A stretch of 64,000 nucleotides of DNA, taken from the NCBI RefSeq assembly GCF_019925205.1, contig NC_083565.1:27308241-27372240 (forward strand), in the 5' to 3' direction. Shown here piece after piece: positions 11,693 through 22,087 of the stretch. The notes under the pieces are model-generated. The model saw only the letters and a list, made by a program, of their open reading frames with translations. It was not told the origin of the DNA and did not search any database. Both the position numbers and the translations under genes were made by a program. The DNA is from Metopolophium dirhodum. Taxonomy: Eukaryota; Arthropoda; Insecta; Hemiptera; Aphididae. Position 1 is the stretch's first letter. Every line of letters starts with the position of its first letter.

Positions 11693-13480
11693 ATGAATGA
11701 CGAAGAGCTTATATAGCCTTAGGTTCGAAAATTACTAAATTAACAGATATTTATTCACATAAAAAATCAGACCTTATTGACCTATGCAAATCTAAACAAT
11801 TAAAAAGCGTAGGAACGTTGATAATATAAGGGCTAGATTATCAAAATATTATAAAGGGATCACAGAATTAGACGACATTGAAGAAACCTTAAGCGAATTA
11901 CAAAAACACGAAGTTCAAGAAAATTCAATAAAAGATAAAATCGACATTAAAGATTTACTCATATAAAGTAACTTGAGCGATTCAATTCCGGAAACAAGTA
12001 ATAGTACTAAAAATAAATCAATTACTAACGATATTAAAAATATAACTAACGATTTAGGAATTAACGCAAATAAATTAATAATTCAGGCAGACAAAATTTT
12101 AGACACAAGTAATACTTTATATCAAAATAATTTTGAGCAAACCTCTGACAATAATTATAATAATTTAATAAACTTAAATCCTAACGAATCAACAAAATGA
12201 ACACATATACGAAGATATCGAAAGTCCAATTAAAACTGAATTGAACTTAAATACCACCTTCTTTAGAAACTCACAATTTGTAATAGAAAGCACACCTGAA
12301 AAATTAAATAATTTAGAAAATAAAAATCCAAAACACAAAATGGAAAAAATTATAATTTAACCAGATAGTTTTTCCGGACAAGGAAATATCAAAACATTTA
12401 TTAGACAGTATGAAAAATCAGCACAAATAAACAATTGGGACGACAATGAAAAAATGAAATTCTTACAAATATTTCTGAAAGATACTGCTAACAAATTTTT
12501 ACAAAACTTGGAAAACAAAGGAAGAAACTGGTCATGGGAAAATCTAAAAAGTGAGTTCATAAACGAATTTCAACCAATAGGATACTCTATAATACTGAAA
12601 GACAAATTATAAAATAGGAAACAAAACGACTTAGAGTCAATTTCTAGTTTTGTTACGGAAATAGAATATTTATGTAGTCAAGTAGACAAGGATATGAAAG
12701 AGGAAGATATTTGTGTTTACATACTAAAAGGCATAAGGGAACCTACACTACACGCAATTTCACTTCATGACAACAGTAACTTAAAAAAGTTAAAAGAAAA
12801 TTTAAAAAAATATGAAATTATGCAATTTAGAATTAATTCAAGAAGCTCAGGACTTAGCGAATACATTGAAATTTTGAACAAACAAGTAATGCAATTAAAT
12901 ACCGAAAAAAAAGACAGCAACCAAGAAATTAAACGTTTAAATACAAAATTAGAAGGAATAGACAGTTATTACAAAAACAAAATTGATCAACTATGTACCG
13001 AAATGAACAATTTAAAAAAATACGACAAGACAGTAAATTCTGAAGATAGATCACGCAACAGAGACAAATGTCCATATCCAGGCAAATCAGATTACAAAGG
13101 CAGGAACATTTATAGGGAAAAAAGTCCTTATCCCGATAGGTATAACGACTATAAGTTCAGAGAAAGTAATAAAGATAGATATAATAACCATAAATACAGA
13201 GACAACAGCAGAGAAATGAGCAATAATAGAGATAGGTCTTATTAAAGGGATAGGAAAACCTCTACGACAGGTCCAGAGATACAAACAGAAATAGATATAA
13301 CAACAGAAATCGTGGAAATGACGCAAATAGAAAACAGCACAGTAGAGACAACAGCAGAGAAAGATACTCAACACCAGAAAAATTTAATGTAAGAGAAAAC
13401 ATAACATGCTACAAATGCAATGCAAAATGACATTATGCAAACGAATACAATTTTTCAAAAAAACGAATAGCACCCGAGCT
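11693..13480 (+). pseudogene. gag: Gypsy-1 gag-like gene: SAP-like motif, capsid, coiled coil, degenerate zinc knuckle
   Basis: Gag forms the particle and packages RNA. About 11,760-11,860 reads KKSDLIDLCKSKQLKSVGT, then after a frameshift IRARLSKYYKG, which fits a SAP (helix-extension-helix nucleic-acid binding) motif. About 12,360-12,840 has the Retrotrans_gag pattern: FSGQGNIKTFIRQYEKSA, W.D..K, a W.WENLKSEFINEF core, and YILKGI. A stop sits at 12,610-12,612. After this comes an E/K/N-rich coiled coil (about 12,860-13,020), then an R/D/Y-rich tail. A CCHC knuckle at 13,407-13,448 keeps C-x2-C-x4-H, but its glycine codon is now TGA and the last Cys is Tyr. The longest open piece is 12,694-13,245. 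Domain assignments are by motif and should be checked with profile searches. Confidence 0.7.
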
Positions 13481-13739
13481 AAGAGAAAAATCGGAATATC
13501 TACCGTGGGGAACAAATAATATTGATTTAAAAAACGACACCTCTAAATTTAACAGAGATAAAAAAATTGAAAAAAATAATTATATTCATTTTGTAGAAAA
13601 TTGGTACAAATCAAAAAATTCGAATAAACTAATAACTAATGAAATAAACGACGATGACGAAAAAGCTATAGAAAACATCGTAACAATAAGTAGTTTGAAC
13701 CCACTAAACGAATTTCAAAAATTCCTACTCAGCAATAAC

Positions 13740-14169
13740 GGTAGAACTGACTTCCTATGCGATTACTGTGAACAGACGGTAAATATTTTTTCATTACAAA
13801 ATGATATCGCAATTGGCCATTGCACAAGTCATTGCCTTACTATGTAAGAAGGGGATCGCATTACAATTTAGAAATAAATTTAACAACGTTCAAAATTTAA
13901 TAGACCAAAGAAAAAAAAAGACCGAAATTGCTTATTTTAAAAACGGAAGACAATGGGTTCTATATCTCATAACAAAACGTGAATATTACGATAAACCGGC
14001 GTACACTAACATTTTTAAAACACTAGCTAACCCTAGGAAATTTTGTATAGAGAATAATATTACTACTTTAGCATTACCCAAAATCTGCACTGGACAAGAC
14101 AAAAAGGATTGGAACGTTATTTCTACTATGATTAAGTTTATTTTTCAAGACACGCAAATAAAAATTTGA
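13740..14169 (+). pseudogene. Macro domain, TARG1/OARD1-like ADP-ribose hydrolase module inside Gypsy-1
   Basis: Macro domains bind ADP-ribose; the TARG1/OARD1 branch also cleaves ADP-ribose from glutamate or aspartate and deacetylates O-acetyl-ADP-ribose. Here a CxxC segment (FLCDYCEQT) is followed by NDIAIGHCTSHCLTM (strand 1 and following loop). After a frameshift near 13,850 comes GIALQFRNKF, then NVQNLIDQ, then YLITKREYYDKPAY, then ALPKICTGQDKKDW and IKFIFQDTQIKI. This order is the whole TARG1 core. The positions that match the known catalytic Lys (codon 13,975-13,977 in LITK) and Asp (codon 14,098-14,100 in GQD) are both kept. The 3' part (13,801-14,169) is one open frame of 122 codons ending in TGA, and the same frame continues into the OTU-like module. 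Family placement is my reading, not a search result. Confidence 0.72.
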
Positions 14170-14628
14170 ATATGCCTACTACCAAACAATGACGATGAAA
14201 AACAAAATAAATATTTTAAAAACAATGGTTCACAAACTAGTAATATCACGTTCGGAAAAAATGTCAATAACACAATTAATGATAAATTAAAGAATGAAAT
14301 CTCACAAATCGCGGGTTCATTCATAAAAACGGAAAACGTACCCGGAGACGGTGACTGTGGTGCCCACACACTACGAATATGCCTTAAACAACATGGTATA
14401 CATAGAAAGACAGTAGAATTATTGAATATGCTCGGCATTCCTAATTGCAAATCTGGCTACTATCTTAAAGATGACGATCTAGCGTTTATCTGTGACCAAT
14501 TCAATTTCAACTTATATTTAATACACGAAAATTCCGAATATACAAATGCCATAATTTACTGGAAATTAAACAGGAAAAACATAGGGATATTCAATACAAA
14601 TTGCCATTGGACACCAGGAATAACATAA
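14170..14628 (+). pseudogene. OTU-like cysteine protease module inside Gypsy-1
   Basis: OTU proteases remove ubiquitin, and some process viral polyproteins. In the same frame as the macro module, after a single TGA, this segment reads VPGDGDCGAHTLRICL. That fits the OTU signature with catalytic Cys codon 14,356-14,358 preceded by the conserved GDGD. It ends NCHWTPG, with the expected C-terminal His (codon 14,605-14,607) in an HW context. A middle segment (DDDLAFICDQFNFNLYLIHEN) fits the usual '..L..la..f.v.i.v...' strand. The module is about 100 residues, short for cellular OTUs but similar to compact viral ones. The frame is open from 14,170 to the TAA at 14,626-14,628. Assignment is motif-based. 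Confidence 0.6.
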
Positions 14629-15073
14629 CCTAACCCACGTCAATTCAATAACATAACAATAAATACAGTTTTTCCCGACTTTAATACTATAGAAGAAAAT
14701 GTAGACCATTTCTTACACGAATGTTTCGAAAATAATTTTAAAACAGACAAATCCACAATATGGTACTCACAATTTTGTCAAGACTGCGAATATTTTTCCA
14801 CACCCAAGGACATACTAGACGACCACGATGACAAAGAACAGTATTGGAGCGAGGGGAGAAACGTTATGTTTTGTGAAATATGCGAAAATTACACAAGGGA
14901 ATATCGGAACCGGCCTATACAAGAAGACGAGAAAGCCATAGAAACCAAAAATCAGCTAATTCAACACAAAAATGAAATGAAAATCAACAATCAAAATATA
15001 AGCGTAGATTCAGATACTGAACAAAAACAAAGAGTGCTATCCATAAAAATAAAATTAGACGGCAACGAACAAA
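14629..15073 (+). pseudogene. Gypsy-1 linker with Cys/His-rich segments
   Basis: Same frame as the OTU-like module after its TAA. It contains FCQDCEYFSTPKDILDDHDD and FCEICENYTRE, two CxxC units that could form a zinc-binding fold, and then a charged linker. The longest open piece is 14,866-15,129. The frame overlaps the start of the protease, which lies in another frame from about 15,074. No function can be assigned. Confidence 0.4.
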
Positions 15074-15472
15074 ATGCAAGACACAGGCTCAAATATATTA
15101 TGTATAGATTATTCCCTAATAAAGAATAAACAAGTCACTAAACCCAAAGAACAAATGACTATAAAAGGCGCCGGCAACAACGAACTGATACAAATAGGAA
15201 CAACAGAATTAATAATTACAATCAACACACGTCAATATCAAATAAAAGTACACGTCGTTGAAGGACCAAATTGTAAATTACTATTAGGAAACGATTCTAA
15301 TATTAGATACAACCTAATAGTCGATTTTAAAAATAAAAACATACAAATCGATAATAATTCTATAAAAATGAACAAAATATGGTACAAACATAATGAAAAT
15401 AACAACTTAAACATTTATACAACTGGAAGCATCGCGTATAAAACTCAAAATAACAAAACTATGATAAATTAA
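15074..15472 (+). pseudogene. pol: Gypsy-1 retroviral-type aspartic protease
   Basis: The protease would cut the Gag-Pol polyprotein. DTGS (15,080-15,091) followed by NILCID is the active-site motif. About 70 residues later CKLLLGND fits the second hydrophobic signature (xLLGxD). The frame is open for 132 codons to the TAA at 15,472. A frameshift at about 15,070 separates it from the upstream frame. This could be decay or the relic of a natural gag-pol shift; no convincing slippery site was seen at the overlap. Confidence 0.75.
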
Positions 15473-15477
15473 AATGA

Positions 15478-16500
15478 AATAAGAGACGATCAAGGCACAA
15501 TAATAAACATTTCTAAGGAGCTAAATAGTGATCAACGCATGAAGGCATCAAAATTAATAAAAAGGTTTAAACATTTATTTACATCCAACCCATTAAATAT
15601 AGGGTGTGCAAACGTGGAACCCTGTGAGATAAAATTAAAATCCGACAAACCTATATTCCAACCCTCATACAGAACACCCCCAATTCAAAGAGAAAAACTA
15701 AAAAACATTAATTGATAAAATGATAAAAGCCGACATTATCGAACCAAGTCGAAGCAATTACGCGGCACCAGTATTTTTAATACCCAAAAAGGAGAAATGC
15801 GAATACAGATTTTTAGTAGATTATAGGAAACTAAACAATAAAACAATTAGTGGCAAACACCCTATACATAGATCACAAGACCTTTTTAGAAGCTTAGAGG
15901 GTGCAAAATATTACAGTTCTATCGACCTTTGCCAAGGTTATTTTCAGATTCCCGTGAAAAAAAGAGGACCAAGATAAGACAGCCTTTATCACGGATTTTG
16001 GTCTATATAATTTTAAACGAATCCCTCAAGGTTTTAAAAATTCGGGCCCAATTTTTCAAAGAGTTATCAATAATTTATTCAGTGATTTTTTATATAGAAC
16101 AATGATAGTATACTTGGACGATATATGTTGTTACGGAAACGACTTTGAGGTAGCATTAGGTAGATTAGAGGAAATACTCAAAAGACTAGACGAAGCCGGA
16201 TTAAAATTAAAAACTAGCAAATGCGTAACATTAGGTACTGAAATAGAATTATTAGGTCATAAAGGATCAAATATAAGACTAACACCGCTGGAAAAAAATA
16301 TAAAGGCGATAACGCATTTTCCAACACCAACAAAAATTTTAGACGTAAGAGCTTTCATAGGATTAACTAGTTATTACAGGAAGTATATAAAAAATTTTGC
16401 GAAAATCGCCACACCATTGACCGACCTAACAAAAAAAGAAAACAAATTTCATTGGGATAGCTCTCAAGAAAATGCATTTAATATTTTAAAAATGCCATAA
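15478..16500 (+). pseudogene. pol: Gypsy-1 reverse transcriptase
   Basis: Ty3/Gypsy RT in three frames. An N-terminal part (15,482-15,712, to KPIFQPSYRTPP) is followed by 15,720-15,977 with IIEPSRSNYAAPVFLIPKK, RFLVDYRKLN and YYSSIDLCQGYFQIPV (catalytic Asp in SSIDL). The next piece, 15,975-16,500, has FGLYNFKRIPQGF and the active site YLDD at 16,111-16,122, then LGHKGSNIRLTPLEKNI and the FIGLTSYYRKYIKNFA connection motif. Frame changes lie near 15,710 and 15,970, with a TAA near 16,498. All three catalytic Asp are visible but never in one frame, so the enzyme cannot be made. Confidence 0.85.
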
Positions 16501-16519
16501 TAATGGCCCCCTAGCTCAT

Positions 16520-17147
16520 TTTGAGGAAGGAACCAAGTTTTTGTAACTACGGACGCATCATTAGAAGGGCTCTCGGGAATTTTAGAACAAAACGACAACG
16601 ATGGAAAACGACACCCATTTAATAGCATTCGCTTCGAGGAAATTAAAGGGGGGTGAAAGAAACTTTACTACCACTAAATTGGAAATGTCGGCAGTTGTAT
16701 TTGCAGTGAACTATTTTAAAGAATATTTGTTAGGCAGAAAGGTAATAGTATTTAGCGACCATTCAAGTCTACAATACTACCAAACGATGAAAAATCCATC
16801 GTCCCGAATAACAAAATTTATTTTCAAATTATTAAAATTCAACATCGAAATTAAACACCGCCCCGGCCTTTGGAATACAGCTGCGGACTGCTTATCACGA
16901 TACCCAGTAGACACATTACAAGTAAAAAAATCTTCGAAACTACAGAGACAGAAGAAATAAATGTTGACACAATAAATATAGAAAAAATCAAAGAAAATCA
17001 ATCAAATGACGAATTTTGCAAAGGCATCATATCCGCAATAACTGAAAATAACAACACTCTCAAACTTCTAGGTATACTCGAATATTTTATCAACGCCAAT
17101 CCTCAAAAGATCGGCATCAAGCAGAGTGTTGCTTCTATGTGGTTCTG
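16520..17147 (+). pseudogene. pol: Gypsy-1 RNase H and start of the integrase linker, truncated
   Basis: TDASLEGLSGILEQ (16,549 onward) holds the first catalytic Asp. IAFASRKLKGGERNF, LEMSAVVFAVNYFK (Glu) and FSDHSSLQYY (Asp) follow in the 16,601-16,960 frame, ending with DCLSRYP. After another frame change come about 60 residues of linker before the sequence joins the foldback-like arm at 17,148. The integrase zinc-binding and catalytic core are missing from the window. Confidence 0.8.
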
Positions 17148-19963
17148 TGAGAACTCCCGACATCTTTAGCATTAATACGCATGCTTCACCACTATGCTAC
17201 GAGTAGTAGTACTGAATAGTTCAATATTGATTTTATATTCAAAATTATATTAAAAAAAATCAATATTAAATCTAGTAGATAAAAAATCAGTAGTTAATAA
17301 AAAAAATGTATGTTGGATAAAAATTTATAAAGATTTGTTAAAAAGAATCAATTTTAAATTAAGTTGATAAAATATCAGTATTTAAAAAAAATGTTTCTAA
17401 TATAATTTATAAAAAAAATCAATATTCAATATGTAGTTGTTAAAAAACCAGTATTTAATAAAAAAAATCTATACAAATTTAATAATTTTTGAACAATAAT
17501 CAATTTCAAAGCTATATTTGATAAAATTATAAGTTTTTATTAAAAAAATCTATAACAATTTATATTCAAAAAGGTGGGAAAGTGGATGTCACTCTGCTGT
17601 ACAATAGGTGATAAGTCACAAGTGGGTACTGTAATGGATGGTGTTAAATTTGAATTCAATGATATAATATTATTGTATAAGTGAAAACGGTCAGTCAGCC
17701 TATGATACTACCAAGTATATTTGATGATAATATTGTGAATAAAGTAATTTATATATAACTTATTTACGTAGAACCTTGTTTTAAATTTTTAATCCTTAGC
17801 TATAAATGTTGAACATTTTATAAATGTTCAAATACAAAATTATTATTAAATTTTAAATTTGTTTAATTTTGTCAAAATTCGAACTTTAAATGCTTATAAA
17901 AGAAAACTGTGCTACGTGAAATTTTGTAAGTATCTACAGTTATTCGTTTTTTAATTACAACAAAATAAGAAAATCGTTACACGAGAAATCGAGTGAATAT
18001 CAAATGTTGTAAAAATATGAACTTTAAACGCTCATAAAAATTTAATTTAAGTTTCTTGTAGACATTTTTTTTTCGATAAAGGTAGACAAACTTATGAGTA
18101 ATCTTATATTACATTTTCAAATCTTAGATTTAAAATGAAAAATTTTTATGAATTCTCAACACAAAATAATTTTCTAATTTTCGTGATTTTTCCGTATTTT
18201 GTCAATATTTGAACTTTAAATGCTTATAAATAAAAACTGTGACAAAAGTTTTTTAATTTTTTTCATCTGCCTTTGAAACAATAACCTAGGAGCCTTTTAT
18301 TAAATTTTCAAGCTTTTTTACTCAACAGATAACATTTTACTGATATTTATAGAAAAAAAAACTAAAAAAATTGGAAATTGACAATGTCCGTAAACAGCTC
18401 AAAATTAGTCAAAATGTTTGGAAAATGTTATGGTGTATAGAAAATGCTAATATAAACATTCAGTCAAAATTCCATGTACCTACAGTCATTTGTTTTAGAG
18501 TTACACCAAAAACCAAAATTGATTTTCTCGAAAACAGATTTTGCGTAAAAATTCCCGTTTTTCCTTAATTTTGTTTTTCACGTCGCTTTTGAAAACTACT
18601 GGGAAATTTTTGATCCCTCAAAGTACCAACTAGATTCACTTTCCTATCAGAAAAGTTACTGTTGGAGAAAATCCAAGCACTTTTACTGTCCTAAAAGGTA
18701 ATAACAGACACACAAAAAAAAAAAAAACATATCATTGTAAAATCAATACATTCATCGTTCCACTCAGAATCTAAAATAAATAAATTAAAATAAAATAATT
18801 TAATAAAAATCAATATTAAATTTAGTTGATAAAAATCATGATTGAATAAAAAAATCTATACACATTTTTTAACAAGAATTTTCATTTTTTAACTTTTTCC
18901 GACGCCAATATTTAGTTTTCTATTCCTGCCGATTCCTGCCACCATTCCCAGAATTACTGCTCAAAAACACGCCCCGCAAAAATAACTCTAGGTGGGGCGG
19001 GGAAAACGTTTTGTCCTATTATAATTCTGTAAACTGGTATTCTGTAAGACAGATTCAGCATCTGGAGTCAATTGATCCTTGCAAATGTAAATTAAAAAAA
19101 TGGTCATTATACTTAAGTTAAATATTGTATATTTGTGTGTACGTGTAATATTACAAATTGATAACTGTTTTGTAAAACCTCAAGTTATCTCAAGTCAGAA
19201 GCCAAATTTTTGTATACAATTAAATTAACTAAAAACAAAAATAATTAAAACTATTTAAATAACTTATTATAACTTTATTATAATATGTATATAAATATCT
19301 TCAACATATTATATGAATGAATTAAATTTTATTTAATACTTTTGATATTACAAACAATGTATTGTGTATAGTTTTTTGGTTTTTGTAAAAAATTGTGGGC
19401 ACTATAATAGGCAGTGTTTTTTTTATCAACTTGCATATTTAATATTGATTTTTTTAGTAAATTATTTTTTTTTTATCAAATACATAATATACATATATAT
19501 TTTTTATTAAATACTGATATTTTATCAAATTAATTTAAAATTAATTCTTTTTAACAAATCTATTTAGATTCTTTTATCAAATTTAAATTTTTTTATCAAA
19601 TATAGCTTTGAAATTGGTTATTGTTAAAAAATGTGTATAGATTTTTTTTATTCAATCATGATTTTTTATCAACTAAATTTAATATTGATTTTTTATTAAA
19701 TACTTATACTTAATCTAATAGTTTTAAAATTTAATCTTGTTAACAAATCTATATACATTTTTTTAATATGGATTTGTTTTTTGAATATAAATTGTTATAG
19801 ATTTTTTTATTAAATACTGATTTTTTTATCAAATTTAGATTTATAATTGATTTTTTTTTAATATAATTTTGAATATAAAATCAATATCGAACTATTCAGT
19901 ACTACTACTCGTAGCATAGTGGTAAAGTACGCGTATTTATGCTATAGATGTCGTGAGTTCTCA
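17148..19963. mobile_element. Foldback-like element with long inverted arms made of AT-rich subrepeats
   Basis: The left end (TGAGAACTCCCGACATCTTT, 17,148) and the complement of the right end (TGAGAACTCACGACATCTAT, to 19,963) match. The match continues for roughly 100 bp (ACTATGCTACGAGTAGTAG, ACTGAATAGTTC, ATTGATTTTATATTC) and then through tandem AT-rich subrepeats of the form aaatcaatattaaat..gttgataaaaaatcagtatttaataaaaaa. The left arm runs to about 17,565 and the right arm from about 19,435. Long arms built of short tandem repeats are the hallmark of foldback elements. Family A (17,570-18,778) is nested inside. No transposase seen; no clear TSD. Confidence 0.7.
17570..18778 (+). repeat. 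Interspersed repeat family A nested in the foldback-like element
   Basis: It starts GGTGGGAAAGTGGATGTC and ends ACTCAGAATCTAAAA, parallel to the copy at 24,150-25,612. It differs from that copy by a small deletion that removes the internal GATTCTGAGCGAA block (near 17,685), and by point changes. Its position within the foldback arm shows it inserted after that element. Confidence 0.75.
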
Positions 19964-20240
19964 AAGCCAAGTTCTGAAATATTTTTTTTTAATTCTGTAA
20001 GTAGTGGCAGGAATTGAGCACTAAATATTAGTGTCGGAAAAAGTTGAAAAAGTAAATTTCTGATCATGGGTGGCGCGGGAGACACGTGTCCCCTGCCCCA
20101 CCCATAGTTTTTTGGTTTTTGCGGGGGTGGTAATTGAGCAGGAATTCCAGAAGTGGTGGCAGGAATCGGCAGGAATTGAGCACTAAATATTGGCGTCAGA
20201 AAAAGTTGAAAAATGAAAATGGGTGGGGGTGGGGACATGT
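19964..20240. repeat. Repeat block partly inverted with respect to 18,890-19,005
   Basis: The complement of about 20,095-20,225 (ATTTTTCAACTTTTTC..GACGCCAATATTTAGTG, ATTCCTGCCGATTCCTGCCA, and the GGGTGGGGC block) resembles 18,890-19,005. The block also contains a partial direct duplicate (19,995-20,045 and 20,155-20,215, GGCAGGAATTGAGCACTAAA). It lies just outside the apparent foldback end, so the true right boundary may be further out. Confidence 0.5.
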
Positions 20241-21288
20241 ACGTACAATTTTAAAGATCAACGTATAATAAACAAAATTATAATTTTTCTTGTATGACTG
20301 TTTAGTTATATTACATATTATTTATTATTTCGTTCATAAAATTCCAAAACTTAATTCATATTTTCCTGTTTCAATTTAGAAAAAGCAAGTATATTATGTC
20401 ATACACTCGTACCTAAATTATACCAATTTATTTCTTATTACTTTACCCACACATGAATATAAAATTATGTAATCGACGGACACGGAATAGGATTTTAGTA
20501 GTTGGTAACTTACGAAATCGCAAAAATCCTAGATACCTGTGGGCCACGCTTAATAGATATTAGGTACATTCAGAACTTTATATTATAATTTAACAATTTA
20601 TTATTGACAATTGTTTATAAGATTGAAAAAATCAACCGATTTATTCAAATTATAATTTATTAATTTCTATTATAATATTTATTGACATCGTATGAAAAAT
20701 AATATATTAGTTCAGTTTTCTACTTATCAGTTATCTATTAGTATTTATAACTATTTTCAGCTATGAAATAAAAAAGTTGCATAAATTATACAGTATTTTA
20801 AACTGTTTAAAATCACTTCATTGTTCTAAGACACAAAACAAATTTGCAATAAACTTTTAAAAATATAAAAATTAAGTTAAATATTCAATTATAGAACTCA
20901 CTTCAGAAACATTTTGCTTTGCTAATAAAGACTGAGTTAGCTGTATACTTAAAATCACTTCATTGTTCTAAAATACAATTTAAAAAATAAACTTTTTTGT
21001 ATTTTGTATAATAGGTAGATTAAAATATGTAGTTGACTATGTTGGTAACTTGAAAAGTGCATTAATACAAATGTTTTCAATACTACTTACTTATTACAAA
21101 CTACTAAGGTTAAAAATGATTGATAGGTCATTTAAAAAATGGCTAAATAAATCAGAGAGTATGTGAAATATATTTTTACCTTATCAACTCCAGAAGTAGC
21201 TGACTTAAACAGTTGTCTGGGTTTGAAAAACTTGTATGCATGGCTTGCATTTAGTTTCTCCAATGCTATCGAGTTTGATGTTTTATTC
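20241..21288. other. AT-rich spacer with a short imperfect duplication
   Basis: No gene recognised. AAAATCACTTCATTGTTCTAA recurs at about 20,810 and 20,947, each followed by a related aataaactttt stretch, a duplication of about 60 bp. The rest is featureless. Confidence 0.4.
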
Positions 21289-21292
21289 TTAA

Positions 21293-21729
21293 GAGGATGT
21301 CAGCGCACTATTTGTTTTCTCTCTTTGACCCACGCGCAATATAGACAATACGCATTTGTGCAGAATCGTTATTTCTATGTTTTCAAGTAATCTTAGAGTA
21401 AAATTACCCTTAACAAAAAAGATAGAGAATAATATTTTTGAGGGAATGTCATATCGATTTTATATTTTATTGTTATTTGACTTTGTATTTGAGTTTCAAA
21501 ATAAACAAAAAAATGTTGTAAATTTAAATGATGTTTAAATTGTTTTGAAACAATATTTAGAAAAATCGATATGACATTCCCTCAAAAATATTATTCTCAA
21601 TATTTTTTGTAAAGAGTGATTTTATTCTAAGATTACTTAAAACATAGAAAAAACGATTCTGCGCAAATGCGTTTTGTCTATGTTGCGCGTGGGCCAGAGG
21701 GAGAAAACCAATAGTGCGCTGACATCCTC
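21293..21729. mobile_element. TTAA-flanked hairpin MITE (piggyBac-like), 437 bp
   Basis: TTAA at 21,289-21,292 and 21,730-21,733 flanks arms that begin GAGGATGTCAGCGCAC on both ends (the right arm inverted). The arms, about 21,293-21,465 and 21,560-21,729, are inverted copies over about 170 bp with a few differences. They share CCCACGCGCAA, CAGAATCGTT, and the inner GAGGGAATGTCATATCGATT. The loop is under 100 bp. A TTAA target and short size fit piggyBac-mobilised MITEs. Open frames on each strand are mirror images of the arms, not genes. Confidence 0.8.
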
Positions 21730-21733
21730 TTAA

Positions 21734-22087
21734 GTTCATTCATACATAACAGACAAAGATTCCTATGAAACTACTGTTTAATAGTTCTACAAGTCATATA
21801 ATAACTGTTCTTTTTCATCTTAACAATATTTAGATAAATTAAAACTTTTAAGTGTTAATTCTCATATTTTTAAATTTAAAAAACAAAATTGATATCTATG
21901 TATACATCCAAAGGTAAAACCTTATATTTAATTATATTGGGAAAGCTTCTTGATATTCTTTGTTAGCTTGTTTTTATCATATATTTTTCAATTATGAAAA
22001 AATGAATTTATAATATTGAAGTCATTACTCTAAAATGCACTTTTATTGAAAAATATGAAAAAAAATGTGTACAATATTATATTCAAT
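21734..22087. other. Unassigned AT-rich sequence downstream of the transposase pseudogene
   Basis: No recognised content. It may include the 3' UTR of the minus-strand transposase relic that ends at 22,088. Confidence 0.35.

Larger units (their letters stand above)
10280..17147 (+). mobile_element. Gypsy-1: decayed Ty3/Gypsy retroelement with macro and OTU-like domains
   Basis: Coding order is gag-like (SAP-like motif, capsid, coiled coil, zinc knuckle), TARG1-like macro domain, OTU-like motif, aspartic protease, RT, RNase H, and then an abrupt end at the foldback-like element that begins at 17,148. Integrase and 3' LTR are not present in the window. The 5' boundary is approximate, because without a second LTR the leader cannot be delimited. 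RT with YLDD and RNase H directly after it place it in Ty3/Gypsy. Many stops and frameshifts show it is not active. Confidence 0.8.

Noticed and set aside
15040..15090. Programmed ribosomal frameshift between the Gypsy-1 linker and protease
   Set aside because: No convincing slippery heptamer with downstream structure was seen at the overlap, and this copy has many other indels, so simple decay is more likely.
21163..21739. Mirror-image proteins on both strands (with a shared RGCQRTI motif)
   Set aside because: They are the two inverted arms of the TTAA-flanked MITE read from each strand.
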